A model generated the notes under the pieces. The model worked only from the letters and a program-made list of their open reading frames with translations, did not search any database and was not told where the DNA came from. DNA of 64,000 nucleotides from Subsaxibacter sp. CAU 1640 (GTDB lineage Bacteria; Bacteroidota; Bacteroidia; Flavobacteriales; Flavobacteriaceae): contig NZ_JALNMI010000001.1 of NCBI RefSeq assembly GCF_023156585.1, forward strand, positions 62,001 to 126,000. The letters are read 5' to 3'. The position numbers were made by a program, and so were the translations under genes. Positions 1 through 8,338 of this stretch are shown one piece after another (positions within the stretch are counted from its first letter, which is position 1; each line of letters starts with the position of its first letter).

Positions 1-2064
1 ATAACACCTTTGGCACCAAACAATCAATGGATTGTAGCACCTTGTAGAAATGCGTTGGATACTAATTGGGAAACCACTAATGAAGCATGGCGATTTACTC
101 CTAATGGTGCCGTAATTAATCCTACATCGGTGACGTGGTATGAAGGTTCTATAGCTCCGGGTAACGTTGTGGCATCAAACCCTGATAACAGTTTAACGGT
201 CAATTTAGGAGGTACATATTTCGCCGAAGTGACCTACAATAATTTGTGCGGTGTGAATACCACTTTAACTGATGAAATTGTGGTCACTGACGGAAGAAAA
301 CAATGGAATGGCTCCGTAGACAACAATTGGTATTTAGAAACCAATTGGACACCGGTTGGCGTACCAACTGCTACAGATTGTGTGGTCATCCCTGATGTAT
401 CTCCACTTACCAATTATCCAGTCGCTGATGCTATAGTGGCAGCAGGCACTATTCCAACCCCTCCATCGGTAACAGGTTTTGCTAGAAGTGTAACGGTGGC
501 CAACAATGCTTCTTTGACTATCAATTCGGATACCTTTTTGGTTATTTCAGATTGGTTAAATGTACAAGGCACTGCTGACGTATTGATCAGAGATTCAGGA
601 AGTCTGGTACAAGTCAATGAAGGAGCTCCTAATACTAACAATAACACTGGCAATATTCGCATGCAACGTACAGTGCCAGGAGGTGTAGCAAATAACAATT
701 ATGTGTATTGGTCTTCTCCAGTAGAAGGCTTCAATGTAGATAACATTAACACAGCTGCATCTGAATTGAGATTTGAATGGGATCCTACCATAGATGGTAT
801 TCATAATGGTACTTGGGTTAGTGCATCTGGGCCAATGACTGTCGGTAAAGGATATATTGTAAGAGGTCTTACAACACCACCAGCACCTATACCAGCAAAT
901 TCAGCTCAATTTTTAGGTCGACCAAGTAACGGTATAATCACAACACCTATCACTCGAGGCACTTACAATGGTGGACCTTATTTAGCTGTAGGGGGCGGCG
1001 ATACTCAAGCTACAAACATTGATGACAATTGGAACCTCGTGGGTAATCCGTATCCTTCGGCAATTTCCGCTCCAGCATTTTTAGCTTTAAACGCAGCCAG
1101 TGGCTCTCCTACAATTGATGGTACAATTTATTTATGGAGCCATTCGGGCACTCCAAGCGCTGTTGAAACCGACCCTTTTTATGGAGACTACGTTTACAAC
1201 TATCTAGGCTCTGATTATGTAGCATATAATAGCATGGGAGCAAATCCGCCAATTTTTTACGATAATATTGCGGCTGGTCAATCATTTTTTGTACAGATGC
1301 TAGACGCAGCTGGTGTAACATCAACAGTTACGTTCAACAATAGCATGCGATTAGGATCTCCTAGCAATAATAATTTCTTAAGGACCTTTGAACGCCATAG
1401 AATTTGGTTAGATCTTGTAGATGCATCTAATGAAGCTAGCTCAACTTTAGTTGGCTATATTGAAGACGCCACTAACGACAAAGATGTACTATTCGATGGA
1501 CATGATTTGAGTAGCGCATCACTTCGATTTTACTCGTTGCTAGATGATGGCGAAATGACCATTCAGGGTAGAACATTGCCTTTCAATCCTGAAGACACAA
1601 TTCCTTTAGGTTTTGAAGTACCTGAAAATGGAAATTATAAGGTAGCTATCAACACATTGGATGGTTTATTTTCAGACCCAGCTCAAAAAATTTATTTAGA
1701 GGACACCTATCTAAATATAATTCACGACTTGCGTTCTACACCTTACGAATTCATATCAAATTCAGGTATCCATAATGACAGGTTCATTTTGAGATATACC
1801 GATGCAACTTTGGGTACGCCAGAAGAAATTACTGATGCAGGCTTCAATATAATTGGTCTTAAAGATTACATCAAAGTAACGTCTAGTGGCACTTCCATTA
1901 ATACTGTTGTTGTTTATGATATACTTGGAAGAATTCTGGCAGATTATAAAAATATCAACAGTCGCGAATTTAAGATTGACTTGTTAAACCAAAGTAAAGG
2001 CACTTTAATCGTTAAGGCAACATTAGATAACGGTCAGCAGAAAATCAAGAAAGTTGTTTATTAA
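1..2064 (+). CDS. T9SS type C sorting-domain surface/secreted protein (5' partial)
   Basis: The 3' part of a large exported protein; the frame is open from base 1, so the true start lies upstream of the window. The visible part is Asn/Thr/Gly rich with Ig-like and beta-helix-like stretches and holds a WNLVGNPYPSA motif, common in flavobacterial cell-surface proteins. The last ~80 residues (IKVTSSG.., VVVYDILGR, LIVKATLDNGQ, KKVVY) match the type C C-terminal signal of the type IX secretion system, so the product should cross the outer membrane by T9SS and be released or anchored. Function is otherwise unknown; adhesin or polymer-binding protein is a guess. A strong terminator follows at once. 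Family assignment rests on the C-terminal tail only. Confidence 0.85.
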   Translation: MTPLAPNNQWIVAPCRNALDTNWETTNEAWRFTPNGAVINPTSVTWYEGSIAPGNVVASNPDNSLTVNLGGTYFAEVTYNNLCGVNTTLTDEIVVTDGRKQWNGSVDNNWYLETNWTPVGVPTATDCVVIPDVSPLTNYPVADAIVAAGTIPTPPSVTGFARSVTVANNASLTINSDTFLVISDWLNVQGTADVLIRDSGSLVQVNEGAPNTNNNTGNIRMQRTVPGGVANNNYVYWSSPVEGFNVDNINTAASELRFEWDPTIDGIHNGTWVSASGPMTVGKGYIVRGLTTPPAPIPANSAQFLGRPSNGIITTPITRGTYNGGPYLAVGGGDTQATNIDDNWNLVGNPYPSAISAPAFLALNAASGSPTIDGTIYLWSHSGTPSAVETDPFYGDYVYNYLGSDYVAYNSMGANPPIFYDNIAAGQSFFVQMLDAAGVTSTVTFNNSMRLGSPSNNNFLRTFERHRIWLDLVDASNEASSTLVGYIEDATNDKDVLFDGHDLSSASLRFYSLLDDGEMTIQGRTLPFNPEDTIPLGFEVPENGNYKVAINTLDGLFSDPAQKIYLEDTYLNIIHDLRSTPYEFISNSGIHNDRFILRYTDATLGTPEEITDAGFNIIGLKDYIKVTSSGTSINTVVVYDILGRILADYKNINSREFKIDLLNQSKGTLIVKATLDNGQQKIKKVVY

Positions 2065-2090
2065 AAATAATGTTTGAAATTAATAAAATA

Positions 2091-2123
2091 AAAAAGCCTT
2101 GACATTTCGTCAAGGCTTTTTTA
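2091..2123 (+). terminator. Rho-independent terminator after the T9SS gene
   Basis: A 13-bp perfect stem (AAAAAGCCTTGAC / GTCAAGGCTTTTT) with a 5-nt loop ATTTC and a T run, 27 bases after the stop codon. The A run on the left makes it usable from both strands, so it may also end the convergent minus-strand gene at 2255. Confidence 0.9.
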
Positions 2124-2159
2124 TTGGCAACCATAATTTACAACTAAAACCACAAGAGG

Positions 2160-2225
2160 GTCTCCCTAAAGTCTTCTTAAGGTCTCCTTAAGGTCTAGTT
2201 AAGGTAAACTTAAGGTCCAGCAAAA
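2160..2225. repeat. 11-bp tandem repeat array with CTTAAG palindromes
   Basis: Five contiguous 11-bp units begin at 2160, 2171, 2182, 2193 and 2204 (consensus GTCTnCTTAAG), with a decayed sixth at 2215. Most carry a CTTAAG-like palindrome, so the palindromes recur about once per helical turn on one DNA face. The period is not a multiple of three and no reading frame fits, so it is non-coding. It lies between two convergent genes. It could be an array of protein-binding sites or a neutral minisatellite. Confidence 0.85.
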
Positions 2226-2254
2226 CCCATATTCGAAGCGTCATATTTAAATAC

Positions 2255-2578
2255 TTATAAAAACTTAAGAAAGTTCCACAAACGTCTGCTTTTCAAAAAC
2301 CCCTCATTAGATTCGTGAGAGTATGCTTCCCGTTCAAAAGAAATAGATCGATACGCCACAGCCCACTGACGATGCTTTAAAAAACGCACCAGGAACTCGA
2401 GAATATACCAAACAAAAAAAGGTAGCAATAACAACTCTAACTGCTGCCTTAAGTGTATGCGTTCATGGTTGATAAATGTGGCGTTATACTTCAGGCTCTC
2501 ATACCTTAACAGCACAAAAGGAAAAATAGCGATTCCTGTAAACCCCTTCGGAACCAAATATCTGGAAACTAAAATCAT
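2255..2578 (-). CDS. Small membrane protein with an HExxH motif (putative mini-metallopeptidase fold)
   Basis: A 107-residue protein with hydrophobic segments at about 12-25 and 48-65. Between them is NHERIHLRQQ, giving H38-E39-x-x-H42, the zinc motif of gluzincin peptidases. A downstream FEREAYSHE stretch (81-89) resembles the Glu-bearing third-ligand motif of M48/M56 peptidases. I recognise it as a small conserved flavobacterial family without an assigned function. It is far shorter than any characterised M48/M56 enzyme, so activity is uncertain. It is transcribed convergently to the T9SS gene and divergently from the DUF5522-urocanase pair, leaving about 50 bp for both promoters. Confidence 0.65.
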   Translation of the reverse strand: MILVSRYLVPKGFTGIAIFPFVLLRYESLKYNATFINHERIHLRQQLELLLLPFFVWYILEFLVRFLKHRQWAVAYRSISFEREAYSHESNEGFLKSRRLWNFLKFL

Positions 2579-2613
2579 AAAATGTACACTCCAAAAATCT
2601 GTCCAAATTACAT

Positions 2614-2621
2614 TATCTTTG
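2614..2621 (+). promoter_or_regulatory. Bacteroidota-type -7 element (TATCTTTG) for DUF5522-hutU
   Basis: TATCTTTG matches TAnnTTTG and lies 8 bp before the DUF5522 ATG, implying a very short leader. No clear -33 TTTG is seen. Confidence 0.5.
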
Positions 2622-2628
2622 TAATACT

Positions 2629-2790
2629 ATGAAAAAAATTGTCCCACTTGAAGAAGGCGATTACTATCTTACTCCAGAAGGTTATCGTTGCTTCACAGAA
2701 CAATATCTCCTTAAACGAGGTTATTGTTGCGAAAGTGGATGCCGACATTGCCCTTACGGCTTCGATAAAAATGCTTTAAAAAAAAAGTAA
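2629..2790 (+). CDS. DUF5522 family small Cys-rich protein
   Basis: A 53-residue protein with the sequence signature of DUF5522: LTPEGYRCFTEQYLLKRGYCC, then a GCRHCPYGF cluster near the C-terminus. Four cysteines and one histidine in CC-x3-C-x-H-C spacing suggest a metal site, but this has not been shown. Its stop codon shares one base with the hutU start (TAATG), so the two are almost certainly translated together. A TAnnTTTG element sits immediately upstream. The sequence gives no biochemical role; the coupling points to a link with urocanase or histidine breakdown. Confidence 0.85.
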   Translation: MKKIVPLEEGDYYLTPEGYRCFTEQYLLKRGYCCESGCRHCPYGFDKNALKKK

Positions 2791-4799
2791 TGCAATCAAC
2801 CCTTACATCATTTCAAGATCAAATTAAAGAAGGAATACCAGCTCAGCTTCCTCCTTTCAAGGAATTTGATCCTTTAATCAATCATGCTCCGAAAAGAAAA
2901 GATATCTTAACTCGTGAAGAGAAAAAATTGGCATTGATAAATGCTTTACGATATTTTGATCAAAAACATCATGAAGAATTGGCTCTCGAATTCAAAAAAG
3001 AGCTAGAAACATATGGACGTATTTACATGTATCGATTTCGTCCTGATTATAAAATGTATGCCAGACCAATCGACGAATACCCTGCAAAAAGCAAACAGGC
3101 TGCAGCTATTATGCTCATGATTCAGAATAATTTGGATTATGCAGTGGCGCAACATCCACATGAACTAATTACTTACGGTGGAAATGGAGGAGTATTTTCA
3201 AACTGGGCGCAATATCGTCTGACCATGAAATACCTGTCTGAAATGAATGATGAACAAACCTTGGTGATGTATTCAGGACATCCTATGGGATTATTTCCGT
3301 CGCATAAAGATGCTCCAAGAGTTGTGGTAACCAATGGAATGATGATTCCTAATTATTCAAAACCAGATGATTGGGAGAAATTCAATGCGTTGGGAGTAAC
3401 CCAATATGGACAGATGACAGCAGGAAGTTACATGTACATCGGACCACAAGGCATTGTTCATGGGACTACCATTACAGTCTTGAATGGTTTCAGAAAGATA
3501 AAAAAAACTCCCAAAGGACATCTATTTGTAACATCAGGATTGGGTGGTATGAGTGGGGCACAGCCAAAAGCTGGTAATATTGCCGGTTGTATAACCGTTT
3601 GTGCGGAAGTGAATCCAAAAATCACCCAATTACGTTTGAATCAAGGATGGATTGATGAAAAAATCACAGATTTGGATGAATTGGTTGCAAGAGTACGACA
3701 AGCCAAAACAACTAACGAAACTGTATCTATAGCCTATTTAGGCAATATTGTAGATGTCTGGGAAGCTTTTGATAGGGAAAATGTCAAGATAGATTTAGGT
3801 AGTGACCAAACTTCGCTACATAACCCTTGGGCTGGTGGTTATTACCCTGCAGGTATTTCCTATGAAGAATCAAATGCAATGATGGCAGAACAACCTGAAA
3901 TCTTCAAAGAAAAAGTTCAAGAGTCGCTACGTCGTCATGCTAAGGCAATCAACAAGCATACAGCCAAGGGCACCTATTTTTTTGATTATGGCAATGCATT
4001 TCTTTTGGAAGCATCGCGTGCTGGAGCAGATGTGATGTCTTCTAATCCAACTTTGGGACGAGAGTTTAAATATCCAAGCTACGTACAGGACATTATGGGA
4101 CCGATGTGTTTCGATTATGGATTTGGCCCATTCCGTTGGGTATGTACATCGGGTAAAGTGGAAGATTTAGCCAAGACAGACAAAATTGCCTGTGAGGTCT
4201 TGGAAAAAAACATGACCAATTCTCCAAAAGAAATCCAACAACAAATGGCTGACAATATACAATGGATCAAAGGAGCTCAACAAAACAAGTTGGTAGTAGG
4301 TTCACAGGCACGTATATTATATGCTGACGCTGAAGGTAGGATGAAAATCGCAAAAGCATTTAATGATGCAATCAAAAAAGGTGAGATAGGCTATATAGTG
4401 CTTGGTAGAGATCATCATGATGTGTCGGGCACTGATTCTCCATACAGAGAAACTAGCAATATTTATGATGGCTCTCGCTTTACTGCAGACATGGCCATCC
4501 ATAATGTGATTGGTGATAGTTTTAGAGGTGCCACTTGGGTTAGTATACATAATGGTGGTGGTGTTGGCTGGGGCGAAGTCATCAATGGAGGATTTGGTAT
4601 GGTTCTTGATGGTTCTAAAGACGCTGAAAGGCGCTTAAAATCAATGTTATTTTGGGACGTCAATAACGGCATTTCAAGAAGAAGTTGGGCCAGAAATGAA
4701 GGAGCCATTTTCGCAATTAAACGCGCAATGGAGATTGAACCAAATCTTACAGTAACCTTACCTAATAGCGTTGACAGTGATATTTTGAACTCGTTATAA
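2790..4799 (+). CDS. hutU: Urocanate hydratase (urocanase)
   Basis: Converts urocanate to 4-imidazolone-5-propionate using tightly bound NAD+ (EC 4.2.1.49), the second step of histidine degradation in the cytoplasm. Family hallmarks are visible: YGGNGGVFSNWAQYRLT near residue 135, the glycine-rich GLGGMSGAQPKAG stretch near 255, and FGPFRWVCTSG near 450, which contains the conserved cysteine. At 669 residues it is the long form usual in Bacteroidota rather than the ~560-residue proteobacterial form. It starts inside the DUF5522 stop codon (TAATG). No hutH, hutI or formimidoylglutamate enzyme lies nearby, so the rest of the pathway must be elsewhere. Confidence 0.95.
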   Translation: MQSTLTSFQDQIKEGIPAQLPPFKEFDPLINHAPKRKDILTREEKKLALINALRYFDQKHHEELALEFKKELETYGRIYMYRFRPDYKMYARPIDEYPAKSKQAAAIMLMIQNNLDYAVAQHPHELITYGGNGGVFSNWAQYRLTMKYLSEMNDEQTLVMYSGHPMGLFPSHKDAPRVVVTNGMMIPNYSKPDDWEKFNALGVTQYGQMTAGSYMYIGPQGIVHGTTITVLNGFRKIKKTPKGHLFVTSGLGGMSGAQPKAGNIAGCITVCAEVNPKITQLRLNQGWIDEKITDLDELVARVRQAKTTNETVSIAYLGNIVDVWEAFDRENVKIDLGSDQTSLHNPWAGGYYPAGISYEESNAMMAEQPEIFKEKVQESLRRHAKAINKHTAKGTYFFDYGNAFLLEASRAGADVMSSNPTLGREFKYPSYVQDIMGPMCFDYGFGPFRWVCTSGKVEDLAKTDKIACEVLEKNMTNSPKEIQQQMADNIQWIKGAQQNKLVVGSQARILYADAEGRMKIAKAFNDAIKKGEIGYIVLGRDHHDVSGTDSPYRETSNIYDGSRFTADMAIHNVIGDSFRGATWVSIHNGGGVGWGEVINGGFGMVLDGSKDAERRLKSMLFWDVNNGISRRSWARNEGAIFAIKRAMEIEPNLTVTLPNSVDSDILNSL

Positions 4800-4883
4800 C
4801 CCAAAATAAAAAAAGCAATGAAAGAATTAAAAAAGGCATACAATTATATTATGAATATGATTGGTGAGAGTAAAAGAAAAACA

Positions 4884-5411
4884 ATGAAGATAGCTCATCT
4901 TGTGGTGCTGCTTATATTGACATCATCCTGCAGCTCAGTAAGAGTTGCTTCAGACTATGATAAAAATGCTAATTTTGACACCTATAAGACCTTTGCTTTC
5001 TACAAGCCAGGTATCGACAAAGCAGAAATAAGCGATTTGGATAAAAGAAGAATCTTAAGAGCTATAGAAGCCGAATTGTTGGCCAAAGGTTTTACAAAAT
5101 CGGAAAACCCGGATTTGTTAGTAAGCATTTTCACAAAATCAAGAGAGCGTGTGAATGTATATAACAATGGTTGGGGACCTTATGGATATGGCTGGGGTTG
5201 GAGCCCTTGGTATTGGAACAACTACAACACTTCAATTTCAACCTCTACTGAAGGAACTCTGTATCTAGACCTTATAGATGCGAATAAGAAAGAATTGATT
5301 TGGCAAGGAATGGGAACTGGTTATCTTTCTCAAAAAATGGACAAGAAAGAAGAACGAATCAAAGAATTTGTTGCAAAGATTATGGAAAAGTATCCTCCAA
5401 AATCAAACTAA
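4884..5411 (+). CDS. DUF4136 family lipoprotein
   Basis: A 175-residue putative lipoprotein. The frame is open from an ATG at 4818, but the ATG at 4884 begins a clean signal peptide (MKIAHLVVLLILTSSC), so I place the start there. After the lipidated Cys comes the DUF4136 fold: SDYDKNANFDTYKTFAFY, a GWGPYGYGWGW aromatic-glycine stretch, then TEGTLYLDLIDANKKELIWQG. Proteins of this family sit in the envelope of Bacteroidota and proteobacteria; their role is not known. It lies 84 bp after hutU with no terminator between them, so it may be co-transcribed. A terminator follows. Confidence 0.85.
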   Translation: MKIAHLVVLLILTSSCSSVRVASDYDKNANFDTYKTFAFYKPGIDKAEISDLDKRRILRAIEAELLAKGFTKSENPDLLVSIFTKSRERVNVYNNGWGPYGYGWGWSPWYWNNYNTSISTSTEGTLYLDLIDANKKELIWQGMGTGYLSQKMDKKEERIKEFVAKIMEKYPPKSN

Positions 5412-5418
5412 AAACTTC

Positions 5419-5454
5419 AAAAAAGGCCTGTACAAAATACAGGGCTTTTTTTTT
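5419..5454 (+). terminator. Rho-independent terminator after the DUF4136 gene
   Basis: AAAAAGGCCTGTA pairs with TACAGGGCTTTTT with one mismatch and a short CAAAA loop, followed by a nine-T run. It lies between convergent genes and could serve both. Confidence 0.8.
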
Positions 5455-5471
5455 GATCAAAATCCGTCGAA

Positions 5472-5852
5472 TTAACCTCGGGAAAGATATAATTTCATTT
5501 GCTTTTCATTAAAAATTTTTCTGAACTTTTCGCGTTCATAATCTTTAACAAACTCCAAATCTTTCTTTGCTTGCAACTTTTCTTCGTTATCTCCACCTGT
5601 AATATTCATAATGGATTCCAAATAAGCTTTTTTAGGTTTAGAAATTCTCAAAACTTCCATTACCAAATATTCTTGCTTTTCAGACAATTGCAACATTTCC
5701 TTTAGCTCGTTGCATTCTGCCCGGGCATCTGCCTCGTGGGTTGAATTTGAAGTTTCAGCTATCCTATCTTCTGCTACTGTGTTTTGAGCCAAAGCTTTTG
5801 GAAGGCCTGAGGCAAATAAAAAGCATATAATTATTATAGTCTTCATTGGCAT
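5472..5852 (-). CDS. Small secreted helical protein of unknown function
   Basis: A 126-residue protein with a signal peptide (MKTIIIICFLFASGLPKALAQ); the start may be the first or the third codon (5852 or 5846). The mature part is highly charged and predicted helical: ECNELKEMLQLSEKQEYLVMEVL, then KPKKAYLESIMNITGGDNEEKLQ and a C-terminal EFVKDYEREKFRKIF helix. The layout loosely recalls periplasmic Spy/LTXXQ-type proteins, but I see no diagnostic motif and make no functional claim. It is monocistronic, with a 180-bp AT-rich gap between its start and the 3' end of the PpiD-like gene. Confidence 0.7.
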   Translation of the reverse strand: MPMKTIIIICFLFASGLPKALAQNTVAEDRIAETSNSTHEADARAECNELKEMLQLSEKQEYLVMEVLRISKPKKAYLESIMNITGGDNEEKLQAKKDLEFVKDYEREKFRKIFNEKQMKLYLSRG

Positions 5853-5981
5853 TATAAATTAAATGATTCAAGAATTGAATATACAAATTTTAAACTTAAT
5901 TGATATATAATTATCAACATTTATAATGTGATGACCTACAAATAAGCTAATTAAGTGCTAAACAAATTAATAAAACAATAT

Positions 5982-6012
5982 AAAAAAAGAGGCTTTAGAA
6001 AAGTAAAGCCTC
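5982..6012 (-). terminator. Rho-independent terminator of the envelope operon (minus strand)
   Basis: GAGGCTTTA / TAAAGCCTC perfect 9-bp stem with a 6-nt loop. On the minus strand it is followed by seven Ts, 25 bases past the stop of the PpiD-like gene. Confidence 0.9.
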
Positions 6013-6036
6013 AATCATTTAAAATGTCATAAAATA

Positions 6037-8184
6037 TTAATAGAACTTCGCTCTATGATCTTCAATGTCCGCCGCTTCTTTTAAAGCATTATACACTTTG
6101 GTTTGAGCTTCATTAACTCTAGCAGTTGTTAGTCTATTGGCAACAGCTTGGTAGTTATCCAATTTAGGTGCTTCTGTTTTATTGGTAACCTTTACCTTGT
6201 AGACTCCTTTATCTCCATCTATTAGACCTGTAGATTCACCAACTTTCAATCCGAAGGCTGCTCCCACAACTTTTGGCTCAAGGCCAGCTCCAGATAAAGT
6301 GGGGTTTTTCATATTCACAGCGGAAGCATTTGTAGTTGCAACATTTTGGTTCTTGGCGATTTCCTCAACGGTTGTTCCTTTTATTTTCTCTCTGATCATT
6401 TTCGCTTTCTTCTCTTTTCTGATTTCAGGAATTACAGTTGCCGAAGCAGCCTCTACACTCATCAATCCTTTTTTGTTAATTCCTGATAGTTGAACCACTA
6501 CATAACCACCTCCTGGAATAGAAAACCGTTTAGTATCGCCTACTTTAGTGCCATCTTCAAATGCCCAACGCACAATAGGTCTTTGACTTCCCAATCCTGG
6601 AATGTTTTCATCTAACTCTTTCATTCCATTGACAGGTTTTACAGCTAAATCCTTTTCCTTTGCTACTTCTTGGAAATCTTTATCCTGTATAGCAATTTCG
6701 AAATTGGATACATTATTGAAAGCAGCATCAATTGTTCTTTCAGAAGCTTCAATTTTTTGACCTAAAGTTGCAACTTTGATCAACTTGCTTTCGCCTTTTT
6801 GTCCTAAAATTTCAATAACGTGAAAACCAAAATCAGATTTCACGACTCCCAAATCTCCTGTTTTGTTCTCGAACGTATAGTCTCTAAATGCAGGCACCAT
6901 GGCATTATAAGCGTACCAATCCAGTACTCCTTCTTTTTCGTTGCTTACCTTATCAGCAGAAAAATCCAATAGGCTGACAAACTTTTTTCGATCAGCTTTG
7001 ATAACTTTCAACAAACTGTCTGCAGTTGCTTTAGCTTGTTCTTCTGTTTGAATAGTTTCTTCAGTCGCAGATCGAGATCCTAAAAATGGAATAAGAATAT
7101 GTCTTGCTTTAACTGAATCAGGAAGATTTTTTTCCGCAACAATTTTCGTCATCTTATACATGCCTCCATCTTTATATGGACCATAATATTCACCAACACC
7201 TAATTTAAATAAACTATCCTGAATGGTTGTGGGAAAGCTTTCCTTCTTCACAAAAGCATCGTTGTATTTTACATCTGAATAAGTGTTAATAAATGTCTCT
7301 ATATCCTTGGCGTTCTTGAAACCTAACACAGTATCATTCAATTTTGAAACATCGTTATATTCAACTCTGTCATTCATCATCGAAACAACATTTTTATTAA
7401 TTTCATCTTCATCTTCTAATGACGCTACTTCCTTAAATTCGACAAAATTGATATCTCTTGATGCTTCAACTTCAAATTTCTTCTTGTGCTTATCTATATA
7501 ATCTGAAATTTCAGATTTTGAAATATTGACAAGACTGTCTGAAATTGTAGAGTAAGGCACCTGTACATACTGTAAATCTACTGTTTCATTTTCCAAGTTA
7601 TATTCCACTTGGGCTTCTCCTAAAGTGCTAGAAATACCAGCCTTAATCATGTTAAAGTATGTCTGTTGCTGACCGCTTACTGCAATTGAGTTTTCACTCT
7701 CAACCCAATCACTGTAATTTATCATAGAATTTCCTAGAGGCGCTCTTTCAGGACTGATGGCCTTCAAATTGGCAATAAACTCATTAAGTTTGTTTTCGTC
7801 AAACACACCTGCTTCGTTACTGAAATCTGGAATACTAGCAAGATTTTGCTTCAACAATTCTCTCATTTGGTCCTTCTCAACACTCAATCCAAGTTCTTCA
7901 AATTGTTTTTGCAAAACAACTTTACGTACTTCTTGATCCCAAACACGGTTCATTGCTTGGGTTGAAGTACCGTTCGGCCCCATTTGACGCTGCACCATTT
8001 CCACTTGACTCATAAAGCTTTCACGGTGTATATCTTCTCCTTCAATAGTGGCTATAACATCTTGCGAGCCTGAAAATGCAGTTGAATTTCTGAACAAGTC
8101 GGAAAGAACAAATGCAAACAATGCCAAAGCAATAATAGCTATAAGGAAAACTGAACGTTGTCTAATTTTATTTAAAACTGCCAT
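6037..8184 (-). CDS. PpiD-like periplasmic peptidyl-prolyl isomerase/foldase
   Basis: A 715-residue inner-membrane-anchored chaperone. A short cytoplasmic tail (MAVLNKIRQRS) is followed by one transmembrane helix (~14-30), then a SurA/PpiD-like helical region with FMSQVEMVQRQMG and VRKVVLQKQFEELG. A PPIC-type rotamase domain lies at about 360-470 (VKARHILIPF ... FGFHVIEILGQ). A long second half ends in DIEDHRAKFY. Length and layout match the PpiD family of Bacteroidota, which helps newly exported outer-membrane and periplasmic proteins fold. It is the last gene of the minus-strand series beginning at coaX, but a 154-bp gap separates it from the CNNM gene, so it may have its own promoter. A strong terminator follows. 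Confidence 0.9.
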   Translation of the reverse strand: MAVLNKIRQRSVFLIAIIALALFAFVLSDLFRNSTAFSGSQDVIATIEGEDIHRESFMSQVEMVQRQMGPNGTSTQAMNRVWDQEVRKVVLQKQFEELGLSVEKDQMRELLKQNLASIPDFSNEAGVFDENKLNEFIANLKAISPERAPLGNSMINYSDWVESENSIAVSGQQQTYFNMIKAGISSTLGEAQVEYNLENETVDLQYVQVPYSTISDSLVNISKSEISDYIDKHKKKFEVEASRDINFVEFKEVASLEDEDEINKNVVSMMNDRVEYNDVSKLNDTVLGFKNAKDIETFINTYSDVKYNDAFVKKESFPTTIQDSLFKLGVGEYYGPYKDGGMYKMTKIVAEKNLPDSVKARHILIPFLGSRSATEETIQTEEQAKATADSLLKVIKADRKKFVSLLDFSADKVSNEKEGVLDWYAYNAMVPAFRDYTFENKTGDLGVVKSDFGFHVIEILGQKGESKLIKVATLGQKIEASERTIDAAFNNVSNFEIAIQDKDFQEVAKEKDLAVKPVNGMKELDENIPGLGSQRPIVRWAFEDGTKVGDTKRFSIPGGGYVVVQLSGINKKGLMSVEAASATVIPEIRKEKKAKMIREKIKGTTVEEIAKNQNVATTNASAVNMKNPTLSGAGLEPKVVGAAFGLKVGESTGLIDGDKGVYKVKVTNKTEAPKLDNYQAVANRLTTARVNEAQTKVYNALKEAADIEDHRAKFY

Positions 8185-8338
8185 TTTGTTATTATGTATT
8201 TATAAAATATAAGTGCGCGAAAATACCATTTTCTATCAAATAATGAAAGTAGAAGCTATATTTTTTGAAACAGGACAGGTGATGTGTAGAACTTTGTTGA
8301 TGAGTTGAATAAAACCTGCCACATTTTATATAGAAAGA

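Noticed and set aside
2160-2225. Short regularly spaced repeats as a possible CRISPR array
   Set aside because: The 11-bp units are contiguous with no spacers and there are no cas genes.
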